Shown: positions 45,790 to 54,785, numbered from the stretch's first letter. The stretch is DNA of 64,000 nt from Synechococcus sp. A15-62 (GCF_014280075.1 NZ_CP047950.1:930001-994000); one strand, 5' to 3'. The notes: generated by a model from the letters alone, not told the origin. Numbers and translations are program-made.

Positions 45790-46241
45790 CCGCGCAGCTG
45801 ATTCAGCACCTGCTGTGCTTCACGCACGTGGGCCGGGCCATCCAGGAGGTTGCTGAAGGTGTGACGGATCACCCCCTCGCTATCAACGATGTAAGTGACG
45901 CGACCGGGCAGCAGACCAAGGGCTTTGGGCACACCCATCTCGCGGCGCAGGGCGTTGTTGCGATCGCAGAGCAGAGGAAACGTGAGGTTGTGGCGGGTGG
46001 CGAAACGGCGGTGGCTGACGGCGTCATCACCGCTGATGCCCCAAACCTCTGCATCGAGGGCAGCAAAGCTCTCTGCGTTGTCACGGAAGCTGCAGGCTTC
46101 AGCTGTGCAGCCGGGGGTGTCGTCCTTGGGATAGAAGAAGAGCACCAGCCAGCGGCCCTTCACCGAAGCGGGAGTGCGAAGGTCACCGTTCTGATCCTCC
46201 AGGCTGAAGGAGGGGAGCCGGTCGCCGATCCCGAGGGCCAT
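45786..46241 (-). CDS. bcp: Peroxiredoxin, BCP/PrxQ type
   Basis: A 151-residue thiol peroxidase. The peroxidatic Cys lies in FFYPKDDTPGCTAEACSFRD, with a second Cys five residues on (CTAEAC), the atypical two-Cys PrxQ pattern. It reduces peroxides with thioredoxin electrons. The ATG at 46241 fits the family N-terminus (MALGIGDRLPSFSLEDQNG); the open frame upstream to 46328 looks non-coding. The 4-base overlap with DUF1350 suggests an operon. Confidence 0.95.
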   Translation of the reverse strand: MALGIGDRLPSFSLEDQNGDLRTPASVKGRWLVLFFYPKDDTPGCTAEACSFRDNAESFAALDAEVWGISGDDAVSHRRFATRHNLTFPLLCDRNNALRREMGVPKALGLLPGRVTYIVDSEGVIRHTFSNLLDGPAHVREAQQVLNQLRG

Positions 46242-46326
46242 CACATTGAAATGAAGAGGCTGAACCCTAGGCAGCAGGCACCTTGCCCGGGGCGGGAGAA
46301 TCAGGGGCGGGAGGAGACACTGCGCC

Positions 46327-47169
46327 ATGCCTGAACAGCTCGATTTGCTTGCGGGGTTTTCAAGGCCTCAGGCGGAGCCCCAAGCAGCCGCATCGCCGAT
46401 GCCTGCTTCGCCAGCTGCTGAACCCGAGGCCAAGGCTGATCAGCCCGAGGATGCGCCAAAGGCCTCCCCCACCACCCTGCTGATCATTGACACCGAGACC
46501 TCCGGTTTGGATCCGCAGCAGGACCAATGCCTTGAGCTGGGCAGCATTTTGTTTGATGTGCCGAGTCGTTCGGTGCTGGCTCAGCAATCGTTTCTTCTGC
46601 CGGTGGACTCCAACGCAGCAGAACCGATCAACCGGATCCCCGCCGCCGTCACCCGCCGCCCCCAGCCCTGGCGGGAAGCGTTGGTGTGGTTTGAGCATCT
46701 GCTGGACGCTGCCGATCTGCTGGTGGCCCACAACGCGGCCTTCGATCGCCAGTGGTTCGGTCTGGGTGTGGTGCCGGCCACCGCAACACCGTGGCTTTGC
46801 ACCATGGACGACATCCGCTGGCCGGCGGAGCGCCAGTTGCGTTCGCGGCCGTCGGTGCGGGACTTGGCACTGGCCTACGGCGTCCCGGTCTGGGCGGCCC
46901 ACCGTGCCCTCAGCGATTGCATCTACATCGCGGAGGTTTTCGCCCGCTGTGACGACCTGGAGCAGTTGTTGGAGCGGGGCCTGGAACCCCGCCAATTGAT
47001 GCGTGCCCGGGTGTCGTTCGATGAACGCCATCTGGCGAAAGCAGCGGGGTTCCGTTGGAACGATCCGATCAAGGGGGCCTGGACCCGGCGTTTGAGTGCC
47101 CGTGAGGTGGCGGAGCTGGAGTTTCCGGTTGCGCCTGTTGAGCTCGAAGCCGATCGCCTCAGCGCCTGA
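46327..47169 (+). CDS. DnaQ-like 3'-5' exonuclease
   Basis: A 280-residue DEDD-family exonuclease. After a 48-residue Ala/Pro-rich N-terminus come motif I LLIIDTETSGLDP (Asp-x-Glu), motif II LLVAHNAAFDRQW and motif III AHRALSDCIYIAEVF (His and Asp, DEDDh type). The C-terminal 70 residues (RARVSFDERHLAKAAGFRW, WTRRL) form a second small domain seen in cyanobacterial homologues. It may be a proofreading or RNase T-like nuclease; a direct role with DnaE is possible but not shown. Confidence 0.9.
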   Translation: MPEQLDLLAGFSRPQAEPQAAASPMPASPAAEPEAKADQPEDAPKASPTTLLIIDTETSGLDPQQDQCLELGSILFDVPSRSVLAQQSFLLPVDSNAAEPINRIPAAVTRRPQPWREALVWFEHLLDAADLLVAHNAAFDRQWFGLGVVPATATPWLCTMDDIRWPAERQLRSRPSVRDLALAYGVPVWAAHRALSDCIYIAEVFARCDDLEQLLERGLEPRQLMRARVSFDERHLAKAAGFRWNDPIKGAWTRRLSAREVAELEFPVAPVELEADRLSA

Positions 47170-47248
47170 GCCTGCGCATTTGCTTCAGCACTCCGAAGCG
47201 TCTGGGTGGTTTTGCAGAGAGTGCTGCTGAACGCAGCAGGCTGAAGCC

Positions 47249-47518
47249 ATGACGGCTTTTCTGCATCCCCATCAACGCCCCATCCGCTCCCGCCTGCGTC
47301 AATGGCAGCAGGTGCGCACCTGGGCGCGTTTGATTCGTGAAGCCGAAGCGCTTTGGCATGTGGATGTGCGTGCCATCCGACGCATGGGGGCTGATGAACT
47401 CAGCCAGTTGATTGAGGAGGTCCCCACCCCCCACCGCAAACGGGTGAACCGCTGGCTGCGCTGTTACTCAGTGGCAACACGGCTCACCGTCGCATCCACC
47501 GTTGTGCCCACCACCTGA
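47249..47518 (+). CDS. Hypothetical basic protein, 89 aa
   Basis: An 89-residue, Arg-rich protein from ATG 47249: RSRLRQWQQVRTWARLIREAEALW, VRAIRRMGADELSQLIEEVP and a basic end. It looks helical and could bind nucleic acid or membrane surfaces. Nothing identifies it. It sits between the exonuclease and pstS. Confidence 0.5.
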   Translation: MTAFLHPHQRPIRSRLRQWQQVRTWARLIREAEALWHVDVRAIRRMGADELSQLIEEVPTPHRKRVNRWLRCYSVATRLTVASTVVPTT

Positions 47519-47541
47519 ACGCTGGCCCACGACGCGGGAGG

Positions 47542-48546
47542 ATGGACCAAATCACACAAACGGTTTTGGAACATCGTTCCCTGGTTGTTTCCAGCCTGAG
47601 CGTCCTCGCTATTGGCCTTGCCGCCTGTGGTGGCAGTTCCAGTGTGTCCAGCCTCAATGCGGCTGGGGCCTCCTTCCCCGCCAAGGTGTATCAAAGCTGG
47701 TTCGCCGATCTCGCCGGCTCCGGCGGAATCAAGGTGAACTACCAGGCGGTGGGGTCCGGGTCCGGCCGCAAAGCTTTCATTGATGGCACCGTTGATTTCG
47801 CCGCTTCAGACGACCCGATCAAGGAGGCTGACCGCAAGCAGGTGAGCCAAGGGGTAGTTCAGATCCCGATGGTGGGGGGAACGATCGCCTTCGGATACAA
47901 CAAGCCTGGCTGCGAGCTTCAACTCACCCAGCAACAGGCTGTGGAGGTGGCCACCGGCGCCATCAGCGATTGGAAGGATCTCGGCTGCGAAGCGGGCACG
48001 ATCACCTGGGTGCATCGCTCGGATGGCTCCGGCACCACCAAGGCCTTCACCAACTCGCTGCAGACCTTTTCACCGGATTGGACTCTCGGCAGCGGTAAAT
48101 CGGTGAAGTGGCCGGTGGGCGTGGGTGCCAAAGGCAACTCGGGCGTTGCCGGGGTGATCGACAACCGGGTTGGCGCGATCGGCTACGTGAATCAGTCGTA
48201 CATCAAGGGGAATGTGCAGGCTGCTGCGTTGCAGAACAAATCCGGGGAATTCCTCAAGCCCTCCGTGGAGGCTGGTGCCAAAGCCCTGAACGGCATTGAG
48301 CTTGATCAGCACCTGGCGGGCAGCAACCCCAACCCCTCCGCTGCTGGTGCCTACCCCATCGCAACCCTCACCTGGGTGTTGGCTTATGCCGAGGGCAATG
48401 GTGCCAAAGCTGAAGCTGTGAGGAAGGTCTTCAACTACATGCTGGACGACGCCACTCAGGAGGGTGCTGCGGCCTTGGGCTTTGTGCCTCTCCGGGGCAG
48501 CATCCTTGAAAAATCCCGCAGTGCGGTGGCAGGGATTCAGCCTTGA
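47542..48546 (+). CDS. pstS: Phosphate-binding lipoprotein PstS (copy 1)
   Basis: A 334-residue periplasmic phosphate-binding protein with a lipoprotein signal (LAIGLAACGG). Phosphate-site blocks are LNAAGASFPAKVYQSWF, YQAVGSGSGRKAFI, DFAASDDP and WVHRSDGSGTTKAF. It is very similar to the second copy at 48730, and a terminator separates them. No Pho-box-like repeats are obvious before this copy. ATG 47542. The permease and ATPase genes (pstCAB) are not in the window. Confidence 0.95.
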   Translation: MDQITQTVLEHRSLVVSSLSVLAIGLAACGGSSSVSSLNAAGASFPAKVYQSWFADLAGSGGIKVNYQAVGSGSGRKAFIDGTVDFAASDDPIKEADRKQVSQGVVQIPMVGGTIAFGYNKPGCELQLTQQQAVEVATGAISDWKDLGCEAGTITWVHRSDGSGTTKAFTNSLQTFSPDWTLGSGKSVKWPVGVGAKGNSGVAGVIDNRVGAIGYVNQSYIKGNVQAAALQNKSGEFLKPSVEAGAKALNGIELDQHLAGSNPNPSAAGAYPIATLTWVLAYAEGNGAKAEAVRKVFNYMLDDATQEGAAALGFVPLRGSILEKSRSAVAGIQP

Positions 48547-48577
48547 ATGCGAACCCTTGATTGGCATGAACGACATG

Positions 48578-48609
48578 CCCCGGCTTGGATGGCCAAGCCG
48601 GGGTTTTTT
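48578..48609 (+). terminator. Rho-independent terminator after pstS copy 1
   Basis: CCCCGGCTTGG/CCAAGCCGGGG with a three-to-four-base loop and six T, 32 bases after the stop. It separates the two pstS transcripts. Confidence 0.85.
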
Positions 48610-48613
48610 GATG

Positions 48614-48654
48614 CTTTAAACAGGGTTTTATGGTTCCTTAACCATCGTTAATGG
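48614..48654 (+). promoter_or_regulatory. Predicted Pho box (PhoB site), four 11-base repeats
   Basis: Octamers CTTTAAAC, GTTTTATG, CCTTAACC and GTTAATGG start at 48614, 48625, 48636 and 48647, an exact 11-base period, 8 bases plus 3-base spacers. This is the cyanobacterial Pho-box arrangement, with CTTAACC as the best single unit. It is 76 bases before the start of pstS copy 2, which it should activate under phosphate stress. Confidence 0.75.
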
Positions 48655-48729
48655 GTGCATAACGACAGGTGGTTTGAGTCCCGATTAGGTCTTGGTTGCT
48701 ACAGCCTCGTTCCTCTTTCGGTTGTCGTG

Positions 48730-49704
48730 ATGCGCATTGCACAAAAGGCCCTTCTCGCCTCGTCCCTGCTTGTCCTTGGGGCAGGCATGTCAGCTTCGGC
48801 AGCTCCCAAGCTGAACGGCGCTGGCGCCTCCTTCCCGGCCAAGATCTACCAGCGTTGGTTCGCTGACCTGGCCAAGGCTGGCGGCCCTCAGGTCAATTAC
48901 CAGGCCGTGGGTTCCGGTTCCGGCCGTAAAGCTTTCATCGACCAGACCGTGAACTTCGGTGCATCGGATGATCCGATGAAGAAGAAGGACATGGCCAAGG
49001 TCAGCCGTGGTGTGGTCCAGATCCCGATGGTGGGTGGCACCATCGCCTTCGGTTACAACAAGCCCGGTTGCAACCTGAAGCTCACCCAGGAGCAGGCCGT
49101 CAAGGTCGCCATGGGCATGATCAAGGATTGGAAGCAGCTCGGCTGCAAGCCCGGCACCCTCACCTGGGTGCACCGTTCCGATGGCTCTGGCACCACCAAG
49201 GCCTTCACCAACTCCATGCAGGCCTTCTCCACGACCTGGACCCTCGGCACCGGTAAATCGGTGAAGTGGCCCGCTGGTGTGGGCGCCAAAGGCAACTCCG
49301 GTGTGGCCGGCCTGATTCAGAACCGTGAAGGCGCGATCGGTTACGTGAACCAGTCGTACATCAAGGGCAAGGTGGTTGCCGCCGCTCTCCAGAACAAGTC
49401 TGGTGAGTTCCTCAAGCCTTCTGTGGCTGCAGGTGCCAAGGCCCTCAATGGCATCAGCCTTGATAAAGACCTGGCTGGCAAGAACCCCAACCCCACCGCC
49501 AAAGGCGCTTACCCCATCGCCACCCTCACTTGGGTTCTGGCTTACAAAACCGGCAACGGTGACAAAGCCAAGGTGGTGCAGGACGCCTTCAACTACATGC
49601 TGAGCAACGCTGCTCAGAACAAAGCTCCGTCCCTGGGCTTCGTTCCCCTCAAGGGCGACATCCTGGCCAAGTCCAAGGCCGCTGTGAACAAGATCGGCAA
49701 GTGA
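48730..49704 (+). CDS. pstS: Phosphate-binding protein PstS/SphX (copy 2)
   Basis: A 324-residue phosphate-binding protein with a cleavable signal (LLASSLLVLGAGMSASA) in place of the lipobox of copy 1. The body matches copy 1 closely (KLNGAGASFPAKIYQRWFADL, GSGSGRKAFI, SDDP, WVHRSDGSGTTKAF). The ATG at 48730 is preferred since an upstream in-frame ATG at 48655 lies inside the Pho-box region. It has its own terminator and Pho box, so it is separately and probably more strongly induced by phosphate limitation. The ptrA-like gene follows. Confidence 0.95.
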   Translation: MRIAQKALLASSLLVLGAGMSASAAPKLNGAGASFPAKIYQRWFADLAKAGGPQVNYQAVGSGSGRKAFIDQTVNFGASDDPMKKKDMAKVSRGVVQIPMVGGTIAFGYNKPGCNLKLTQEQAVKVAMGMIKDWKQLGCKPGTLTWVHRSDGSGTTKAFTNSMQAFSTTWTLGTGKSVKWPAGVGAKGNSGVAGLIQNREGAIGYVNQSYIKGKVVAAALQNKSGEFLKPSVAAGAKALNGISLDKDLAGKNPNPTAKGAYPIATLTWVLAYKTGNGDKAKVVQDAFNYMLSNAAQNKAPSLGFVPLKGDILAKSKAAVNKIGK

Positions 49705-49740
49705 TCTTGGCTTGAATTGGTTTTTCAAAACCAAACATCA

Positions 49741-49766
49741 AAGGGCCCCTCGGGGCCCTTTTTTTT
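49741..49766 (+). terminator. Rho-independent terminator after pstS copy 2
   Basis: AAGGGCCCC/GGGGCCCTT with eight T. Confidence 0.85.
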
Positions 49767-49886
49767 GGGGCTAAATGAGTCGAATTGCGATCAGTGTTAG
49801 AGCCTTCTTAACCGAATCTCTCCCAGCTCTTTGTTGGGAATCGATGTTGTCCTGAATACAGTTTACGTGGATTCACGGGATTCCAA

Positions 49887-50522
49887 ATGCTTGCCACTCC
49901 GTCGGCTGATCTGAGTTCAACAGCTCTTGGTTTCAAGGCATTTCTTGAAAACAGCTACGACAATCGCAATGTTGTTCATTTTACCGCGGGAAGTTTTGTT
50001 CCTCTGCTGAAGAACAGCGTTTGGTTTGTGGTTCGCGGCATGGTGAAGCTGGGGGCGTTGTCGGTGCATGGCGATGAGCTTGTGCTGGGCCTGGTGGGTC
50101 CCAATGAACCTTTCGGTGCCGCATTCACCAATGTGGAGGCCTATGAGGCTGTAGCGCTCACCGATTGCGATCTGTTCTGCTGCAATCTGGCCGAGCTGGA
50201 GCAGTCTCCCGAATTGGCGCTTGGTCTGGCCAAGGCCATGGCCGCCCGCTACCGCCAGGCGGAGTCGCTCCTGGCCCTGCTCGGGCTACGTCGCGTTGAA
50301 GAGCGGGTGCGTGGCTTTCTGGAGCTGCTCGCCAAGGACTTTGGCGAACCCTGTGAGGCCGGGTTGCGGCTCAACCTTCGCCTGACCCATCAGGAGATCG
50401 CCAGTGCCCTGAGCACCACACGGGTCACCGTGACCCGCGTGTTGGGGCAGTTGCGGGATGAAGGCTGGTTGCAGATTGATGCCTCCAGGCATCTGGTGGT
50501 GAGCGGCACCGGCCGCCGCTGA
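49887..50522 (+). CDS. ptrA: CRP/FNR-family regulator, PtrA-like
   Basis: A 211-residue regulator. Residues 1-130 are a cyclic-nucleotide-binding-like beta-roll without the usual cAMP-binding Arg-Ser motif. The C-terminal HTH is LTHQEIASALSTTRVTVTRVLGQLRDEGWL (from about 165). PtrA of marine Synechococcus is a CRP-type regulator of phosphate-stress genes, encoded next to pstS, and this gene has the same place. Weak Pho half-sites GTTAGAGC and CTTAACCG (49796 and 49807, 11 apart) lie before it, so PhoB may control it. ATG 49887. Confidence 0.88.
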   Translation: MLATPSADLSSTALGFKAFLENSYDNRNVVHFTAGSFVPLLKNSVWFVVRGMVKLGALSVHGDELVLGLVGPNEPFGAAFTNVEAYEAVALTDCDLFCCNLAELEQSPELALGLAKAMAARYRQAESLLALLGLRRVEERVRGFLELLAKDFGEPCEAGLRLNLRLTHQEIASALSTTRVTVTRVLGQLRDEGWLQIDASRHLVVSGTGRR

Positions 50523-50528
50523 AGGCAT

Positions 50529-50557
50529 AAAAAAAGAGCCGGCGAAATTGCCGGCTC
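50529..50557 (-). terminator. Rho-independent terminator behind tRNA-Pro
   Basis: GAGCCGGC-loop-GCCGGCTC with seven T on the minus strand, 47 bases downstream of the tRNA. Confidence 0.8.
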
Positions 50558-50603
50558 AAATCCTGAAGTGGTGATGTTCAGGTGGGGAAACAAGACGGTT
50601 GAA

Positions 50604-50677
50604 TCGGAGCGGCGGGATTTGAACCCACGACCCCCACTACCCCAAAGTGGTGCGCTACCAAGCTGCGCCACGCCCCG
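50604..50677 (-). tRNA. trnP-GGG: tRNA-Pro (anticodon GGG)
   Basis: A 74-nucleotide cloverleaf on the minus strand: acceptor CGGGGCG/CGCTCCG with discriminator A, D arm GCGCAGC-TTGGTA-GCGC, anticodon stem CCACT/AGTGG enclosing TTGGGGT (anticodon GGG), and T arm GTGGG-TTCAAAT-CCCGC. CCA is not encoded. It reads proline codons CCC and CCU. Confidence 0.96.
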
Positions 50678-50691
50678 TCAGATTTAAGTTA

Positions 50692-51027
50692 TCACAGTGC
50701 ATCCCGGCGTCTGAGTCGCCTGAGCAACCGAGTGGTGAGCTGGTCTCTCGTTGCGGATCCGTACTGGTACATCCGCAGTTCTGAAGCGGCCTGACGAAGC
50801 TCAGCCAGGGTCATCGCCGCTAAACGCAGTTCGGGCAGGGTGCGCCATGCTCTCGAACGCATCGGGAGTGAGGCAGAGCCTTTGGCCTGGCCCAGATTCA
50901 AGGTTCCATCCGCCAGCCATTCGGGGATGAGCACCACCAGAACGGCGATCAAGCCATAGAGCTCAACCAGCCCCCTCGGCAGGGGATGCAGTTGTCGCTG
51001 TTCGGATGGATCAGGCCGTTCACTCAC
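50692..51027 (-). CDS. Hypothetical protein, 111 aa
   Basis: A 111-residue minus-strand frame from GTG 51027; the open frame upstream to 51177 looks less like protein and would overlap nothing useful. It begins SERPDPSEQRQLHPLP, has a hydrophobic span LVELYGLIAVLVVLIPEWLA, and ends in a basic region MTLAELRQAASELRMYQYGSATRDQLTTRLLRRLRRR, which resembles a small SAP-like helical unit. A membrane anchor with a basic C-terminal domain. 14 bases upstream of tRNA-Pro. Confidence 0.6.
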   Translation of the reverse strand: MSERPDPSEQRQLHPLPRGLVELYGLIAVLVVLIPEWLADGTLNLGQAKGSASLPMRSRAWRTLPELRLAAMTLAELRQAASELRMYQYGSATRDQLTTRLLRRLRRRDAL

Positions 51028-51094
51028 TGCAGAACGGAGGGGTCCTTCTCCATCCACGATCGCACCAAGAAGAGGAGTGCCAGTTGGCGGGTGG

Positions 51095-51259
51095 TCAGAT
51101 TGCCAATGGTGTTGTTTTGGATGGAGGCGTGTCCCGCCAAAGCATCGGAGCCTGCTGCTTTCGGTTGTGGGACACACTGCCGAGGACCAGGCCCAGCACC
51201 AGGATCAAAGTGAGGGCGATGGCCAGGATCACCTGCCGATCACTCCAGGGCTCGGGCAT
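51095..51259 (-). CDS. Small membrane protein, 54 aa
   Basis: A 54-residue minus-strand frame from ATG 51259 (an upstream in-frame ATG at 51283 adds eight residues). MPEPWSDRQVILAIALTLIL begins it; the hydrophobic span is VILAIALTLILVLGLVLG, followed by a polar tail SHNRKQQAPMLW. It lies 34 bases after msrA on the same strand. Unknown. Confidence 0.55.
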   Translation of the reverse strand: MPEPWSDRQVILAIALTLILVLGLVLGSVSHNRKQQAPMLWRDTPPSKTTPLAI

Positions 51260-51293
51260 GACATGGTTCGGGCTCTTCCCCATCCTGGCCGAA

Positions 51294-52007
51294 TCAGCCC
51301 AGCGTGATTGGGCTGTTGTCGGATCGAAGCACGCAGTGGCTGATGGACCAGTCGTATTTGTCCCACACCTGCTTGGGGAGTTTGTAGTTCGATCCTTCGA
51401 ATTCCTCGAGCAGCGTTTGGGTCGGCATGGCGGAGCAATAGGGGCGGCTGCCTGGTTTGGCCAGGTACTGCTGGTGGTAGTCCTCCGCGAAATAAAAGGT
51501 TTGGTCCGCCAGGATTTCGGTGGTAATGGCTCCGTAGCCCTTGGCCGAAAGAGCGGCCTGATAAGCGTCCCGACTGGCCAGGGCCAGTTGTAGATGCTCC
51601 GGATTGAACGTGTAAATGGCCGATCGGTATTGGCTGCCGGTGTCGTTGCCCTGCCGGTTGCCCTGGGTGGGGTCGTGGCACTCCCAGAACAGTTTCAGCA
51701 GGTCGCTGAAGTCGAGAGCGGGTCGGCTCCACACCACGCGCACCACTTCCGTGTGTCCCGTTATGCCAGAGCAGACCTGGTTGTAGGTCGGTTGCTCGGT
51801 TTGGCCGCCCGCGTAGCCCACGGCAGTGCTCACCACCCCTGGGAGTCGCCAAAACCCTTTTTCAGCGCCCCAGAAGCACCCACAGGCAAAGATTGCTTCC
51901 TCCTGATCGGCCATCAGTGGGGCCTTCAGCGGCGTTCCCAACACGGCGTGTGTTGCCGGTGCAGATGATTCGGCGCCGCCGCGGGGAGACAGCCAGGAAG
52001 GAAGCAT
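51294..52007 (-). CDS. msrA: Peptide methionine sulfoxide reductase A
   Basis: A 237-residue MsrA. The catalytic Cys is in [21 protein letters not shown] (GCFWG motif), with [19 protein letters not shown] and [24 protein letters not shown] following. It repairs S-methionine sulfoxide after oxidative damage. About 30 residues precede the usual start; the ATG for [12 protein letters not shown] (51914) is a likely alternative start. Nothing suggests transport from the N-terminus. Confidence 0.94.
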   Translation of the reverse strand: MLPSWLSPRGGAESSAPATHAVLGTPLKAPLMADQEEAIFACGCFWGAEKGFWRLPGVVSTAVGYAGGQTEQPTYNQVCSGITGHTEVVRVVWSRPALDFSDLLKLFWECHDPTQGNRQGNDTGSQYRSAIYTFNPEHLQLALASRDAYQAALSAKGYGAITTEILADQTFYFAEDYHQQYLAKPGSRPYCSAMPTQTLLEEFEGSNYKLPKQVWDKYDWSISHCVLRSDNSPITLG

Positions 52008-52448
52008 GTTGATTGCGTCGATCTACTGAGCTTAGGCAGCTGATTCAATGCAGTGATGCTGCCGTGTGGATGGCAAACAGTGATCGTCCATGTGATTGCT
52101 CTGCAAATAAGGAATGCAAGCAATGGCTCAAAAGTTCGTTTTGAGGAGAGGTCCTTTTTTGAGCAATGTCGTTCAGGTTGGGGTCAATTCTTTTGTCTGT
52201 AGTTTTCGGCATGAATCGTGCTGTGGCTGAGACGTCTCCAGGCGAGTCGGAGCTTCAGCCATGTTTGGCTGCTGAAGCCATGGAGAACGCCATCAGGGTT
52301 TGAGGAGATTGTGCTGTTGGCTGGAAATGTCCACCCAGCAAGATAAACGTGATGGATCAATGAATCACGAGCCATTGATTGATGGCTTGTTGATTCAAAA
52401 AGGTGTTTCCCCGAGAAAAAATAGTCTGTTCTTTCTGTTGAATTAGAA
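52008..52448. other. Stretch without a recognisable gene
   Basis: Between msrA and the small membrane gene only one short minus-strand frame (52184-52375, 63 codons) is present, without protein-like character. The sequence is AT-richer than its surroundings. No tRNA, repeat array or clear promoter was seen. Confidence 0.5.
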
Positions 52449-52478
52449 GGCCCGCAGCAGACATTTCTGCTGCGGGCC
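52449..52478. terminator. Strong hairpin, probable terminator
   Basis: GGCCCGCAGCAG/CTGCTGCGGGCC, a perfect 12-bp stem with a six-base loop. On the minus strand a weak CTTCTAATTC follows, so it may end the gene at 52541-52804; there is no long T-run on either side. Confidence 0.55.
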
Positions 52479-52540
52479 GATCAAGGAACAGTGGCCTCGT
52501 CCTGCGGAATCATCTTGGGGTGGCCGTGGCGCAGGGGGGC

Positions 52541-52804
52541 CTAAGACGCGTTGGCTTCACCCTCAACGGGGTTGAGCTGAATGTGATTCAGCAGCGTTGT
52601 GACGAAGGCGAAAAGCAGAAACGGCAGGCTGAGCACCAAGATCAGCCCCACGCCCACCAGCGCAAACACTGGTCGCGACGAGCCCATCAGGGCAAGTCCC
52701 GCAGCAAGGCTCACAAAAATGACGGCCATCCAGGCCAGCACCTGTCCGTAGATATCGCCAAAGGTGAGCGTGCAGCGCACCGCAAAGGGGGATCCGCTGG
52801 TCAT
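52541..52804 (-). CDS. Small membrane protein, 87 aa
   Basis: An 87-residue minus-strand protein from ATG 52804 with two hydrophobic spans (VLAWMAVIFVSLAAGLALMG and PVFALVGVGLILVLSLPFLLFAFVTTLL) joined by a short charged turn; the tail is NPVEGEANAS. It lies just after the ABC exporter gene in the same direction (67 bases), so it may be a companion. No family recognised. Confidence 0.6.
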   Translation of the reverse strand: MTSGSPFAVRCTLTFGDIYGQVLAWMAVIFVSLAAGLALMGSSRPVFALVGVGLILVLSLPFLLFAFVTTLLNHIQLNPVEGEANAS

Positions 52805-52871
52805 AGGCAAGGAGTTGCCTTCACAGCTAAGCCACGGACGTTGCTGTTGTCAGAAACCGCCCGGGGATTCT

Positions 52872-54635
52872 TCAGGAAGCCAACGCATCCAGCCGTTGCG
52901 AAGCCTGCTGACGCTCCCAGAGACGTTTGTAGACACCCGGCTGCTGAATCAAGGCGTTGTGGTGTCCCTGTTGAACGATCCGTCCGTTTTCCATCACCAG
53001 GATGCGATCACAGGCCGCTGCTGCTGATAGTTGATGGCTGATCATCACGATGGTCCGATCATCCTGAGCACGGATCGAATCCAGAATCGCCGCTGCTGTG
53101 TTGTTGTCGACGCTGGCCAAGGCGTCGTCGAGAACCAACACCGGCGCCGACATCAGCAAGGCCCGGCCCAGGGCTGTGCGTTGCCGCTGACCACCACTCA
53201 ACGTGATGCCGCGTTCCCCAACGATGGTTCCGAAACCATCGGGGAAGCCCTTCACGTCGTCAGCCAGGCGGGCTTGGCCGGCCGCCAACTCAACCCGCTG
53301 ATCACTGGCCTCAGGCTCGCCATAGCGAAGGTTGTCCGCCAGGGTGCTGGTGAACAGAAAGCCCTCCTGGGGAACGATCGCCACATCACGGCGCAACGTC
53401 TTCAAGGGCATCTGGGTGACATCCATGCCATCCAGGAACAGCTGTCCGGCTTCCAGTGGAACCATGCGACCAAACGCCCGAGCCAGCGTCGTCTTGCCGC
53501 AACCCACAGCCCCCACCACGGCCACCAACTCCCCTGGCTCGATGCAGAAGCTCAAGCCATTCAGGGTGTTCCGTTCAGCACCCTCGTAATGCACCGTCAG
53601 GCCGCGGGCTTCAAAACGCCCACGGCGTTCGGACGGTGGATGGGGCTGAACATCAGAGGGATCCGGGTCTTTGATCTTTGGTTCCCGTTTCAGCAACTCC
53701 TCCACCCGCTCGAGGCTCACCTGGCCGGTCTGGAAGGTGTTGAGCGTGAATCCCAGCAGAGCTGTTGGGAAGACGAGCTGCTCCACGTAGAGGATCAGGG
53801 CCACCAGTGCCCCAATGCTCAGACGACCGGCTTCGAGCTGGCCGCTACCGATGGCCAGCAGCAAAAGAACAGAAAGGGAGGAAATGCCCTGCAGCAGCGG
53901 AAACAGGGTGCTTTGGGTTTTTGCCAGCCGAATGGCGCTGTCGCGGTAGCGGCGGTTGCGTGTGGCGAAGGCCTCTTGTTCCGCTCCCTCCTGGCCGTAG
54001 ATCTTGATGGCCCCGATTCCCGAGAGATCCTCCTGAATCAGGTTGCTGAGGGCGGAGAGTTCTTCCTGTTGCTCACGCTTCTGACGCATCATGCGCCCGC
54101 CGAACAGGCGCACTGAGCTGAGCATCACGGGGTAGAGACCGACGGCGGCCAGGGTCAGCCACGGATCGATCGCCAACATCGCCGGCAGCGTCAGCGCATA
54201 GGCCAGCAGAGTGTTTGTGAGGCTGAGAATCGCGAAGCCAAGCAGGCGCCGGATGTTTTCCACATCGCTGGTGGCGCGACTGATCACTTCACCGCTGCCC
54301 TTGCTCTGAATCCAATCGGGTTCCTGGCGCAGCATGTGCTCGAACAGGCGCTGACGCAGATCCACTTCCACCTGGCGACCCACGCCGAAGATGAGTTGTC
54401 GCGAGGCCAGCCGGATCACACCCATGGTGCTGGCAAGCAGCACAACCCATCCCGCCTGGCGAAGCACGCCGGCGTAACTGAATCCCTCCTGCAGCTCGTC
54501 CACAACGCTGCGCACTTCCATCGGGATCGTGACCCGTAGAACGTTGACCACCACCAAGGCGATGGCGCCCAGCAGCACCGTTCGGCGGTGGGGACGCAGA
54601 TAGCGGCCGATCAGGTCGAGACGAAGGGCGGCCAT
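52872..54635 (-). CDS. ABC exporter, fused permease and ATPase
   Basis: A protein of 587 residues of the MsbA/lipid-multidrug exporter type. Residues 1-320 hold six membrane helices (type IV exporter fold); the ATPase follows with Walker A VVGAVGCGKTTLA, Q-loop VPQEGFLFTST, signature ITLSGGQRQRTALGRAL and Walker B VLVLDDALASVD. Walker A has Gly-Ala-Val-Gly-Cys-Gly-Lys instead of the usual Ser. It acts as a dimer; the cargo (lipid, drug or peptide) is unknown. ATG 54635 is preferred to 54674. Confidence 0.9.
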   Translation of the reverse strand: MAALRLDLIGRYLRPHRRTVLLGAIALVVVNVLRVTIPMEVRSVVDELQEGFSYAGVLRQAGWVVLLASTMGVIRLASRQLIFGVGRQVEVDLRQRLFEHMLRQEPDWIQSKGSGEVISRATSDVENIRRLLGFAILSLTNTLLAYALTLPAMLAIDPWLTLAAVGLYPVMLSSVRLFGGRMMRQKREQQEELSALSNLIQEDLSGIGAIKIYGQEGAEQEAFATRNRRYRDSAIRLAKTQSTLFPLLQGISSLSVLLLLAIGSGQLEAGRLSIGALVALILYVEQLVFPTALLGFTLNTFQTGQVSLERVEELLKREPKIKDPDPSDVQPHPPSERRGRFEARGLTVHYEGAERNTLNGLSFCIEPGELVAVVGAVGCGKTTLARAFGRMVPLEAGQLFLDGMDVTQMPLKTLRRDVAIVPQEGFLFTSTLADNLRYGEPEASDQRVELAAGQARLADDVKGFPDGFGTIVGERGITLSGGQRQRTALGRALLMSAPVLVLDDALASVDNNTAAAILDSIRAQDDRTIVMISHQLSAAAACDRILVMENGRIVQQGHHNALIQQPGVYKRLWERQQASQRLDALAS

Positions 54636-54785
54636 GCGAGCTCGTGGGTCCCGTTGGCAGGCCAACCTAGGCATCCGGCTTCAACGGCTGGTCGTTCGCC
54701 GCTGATCTGAGTGATAGTGGGGCTGTCCCCATCACCTGGCCCGGCGTGCCTTGCACCCCGGGTTTTTTACTGCCAGCTCCCCTCA

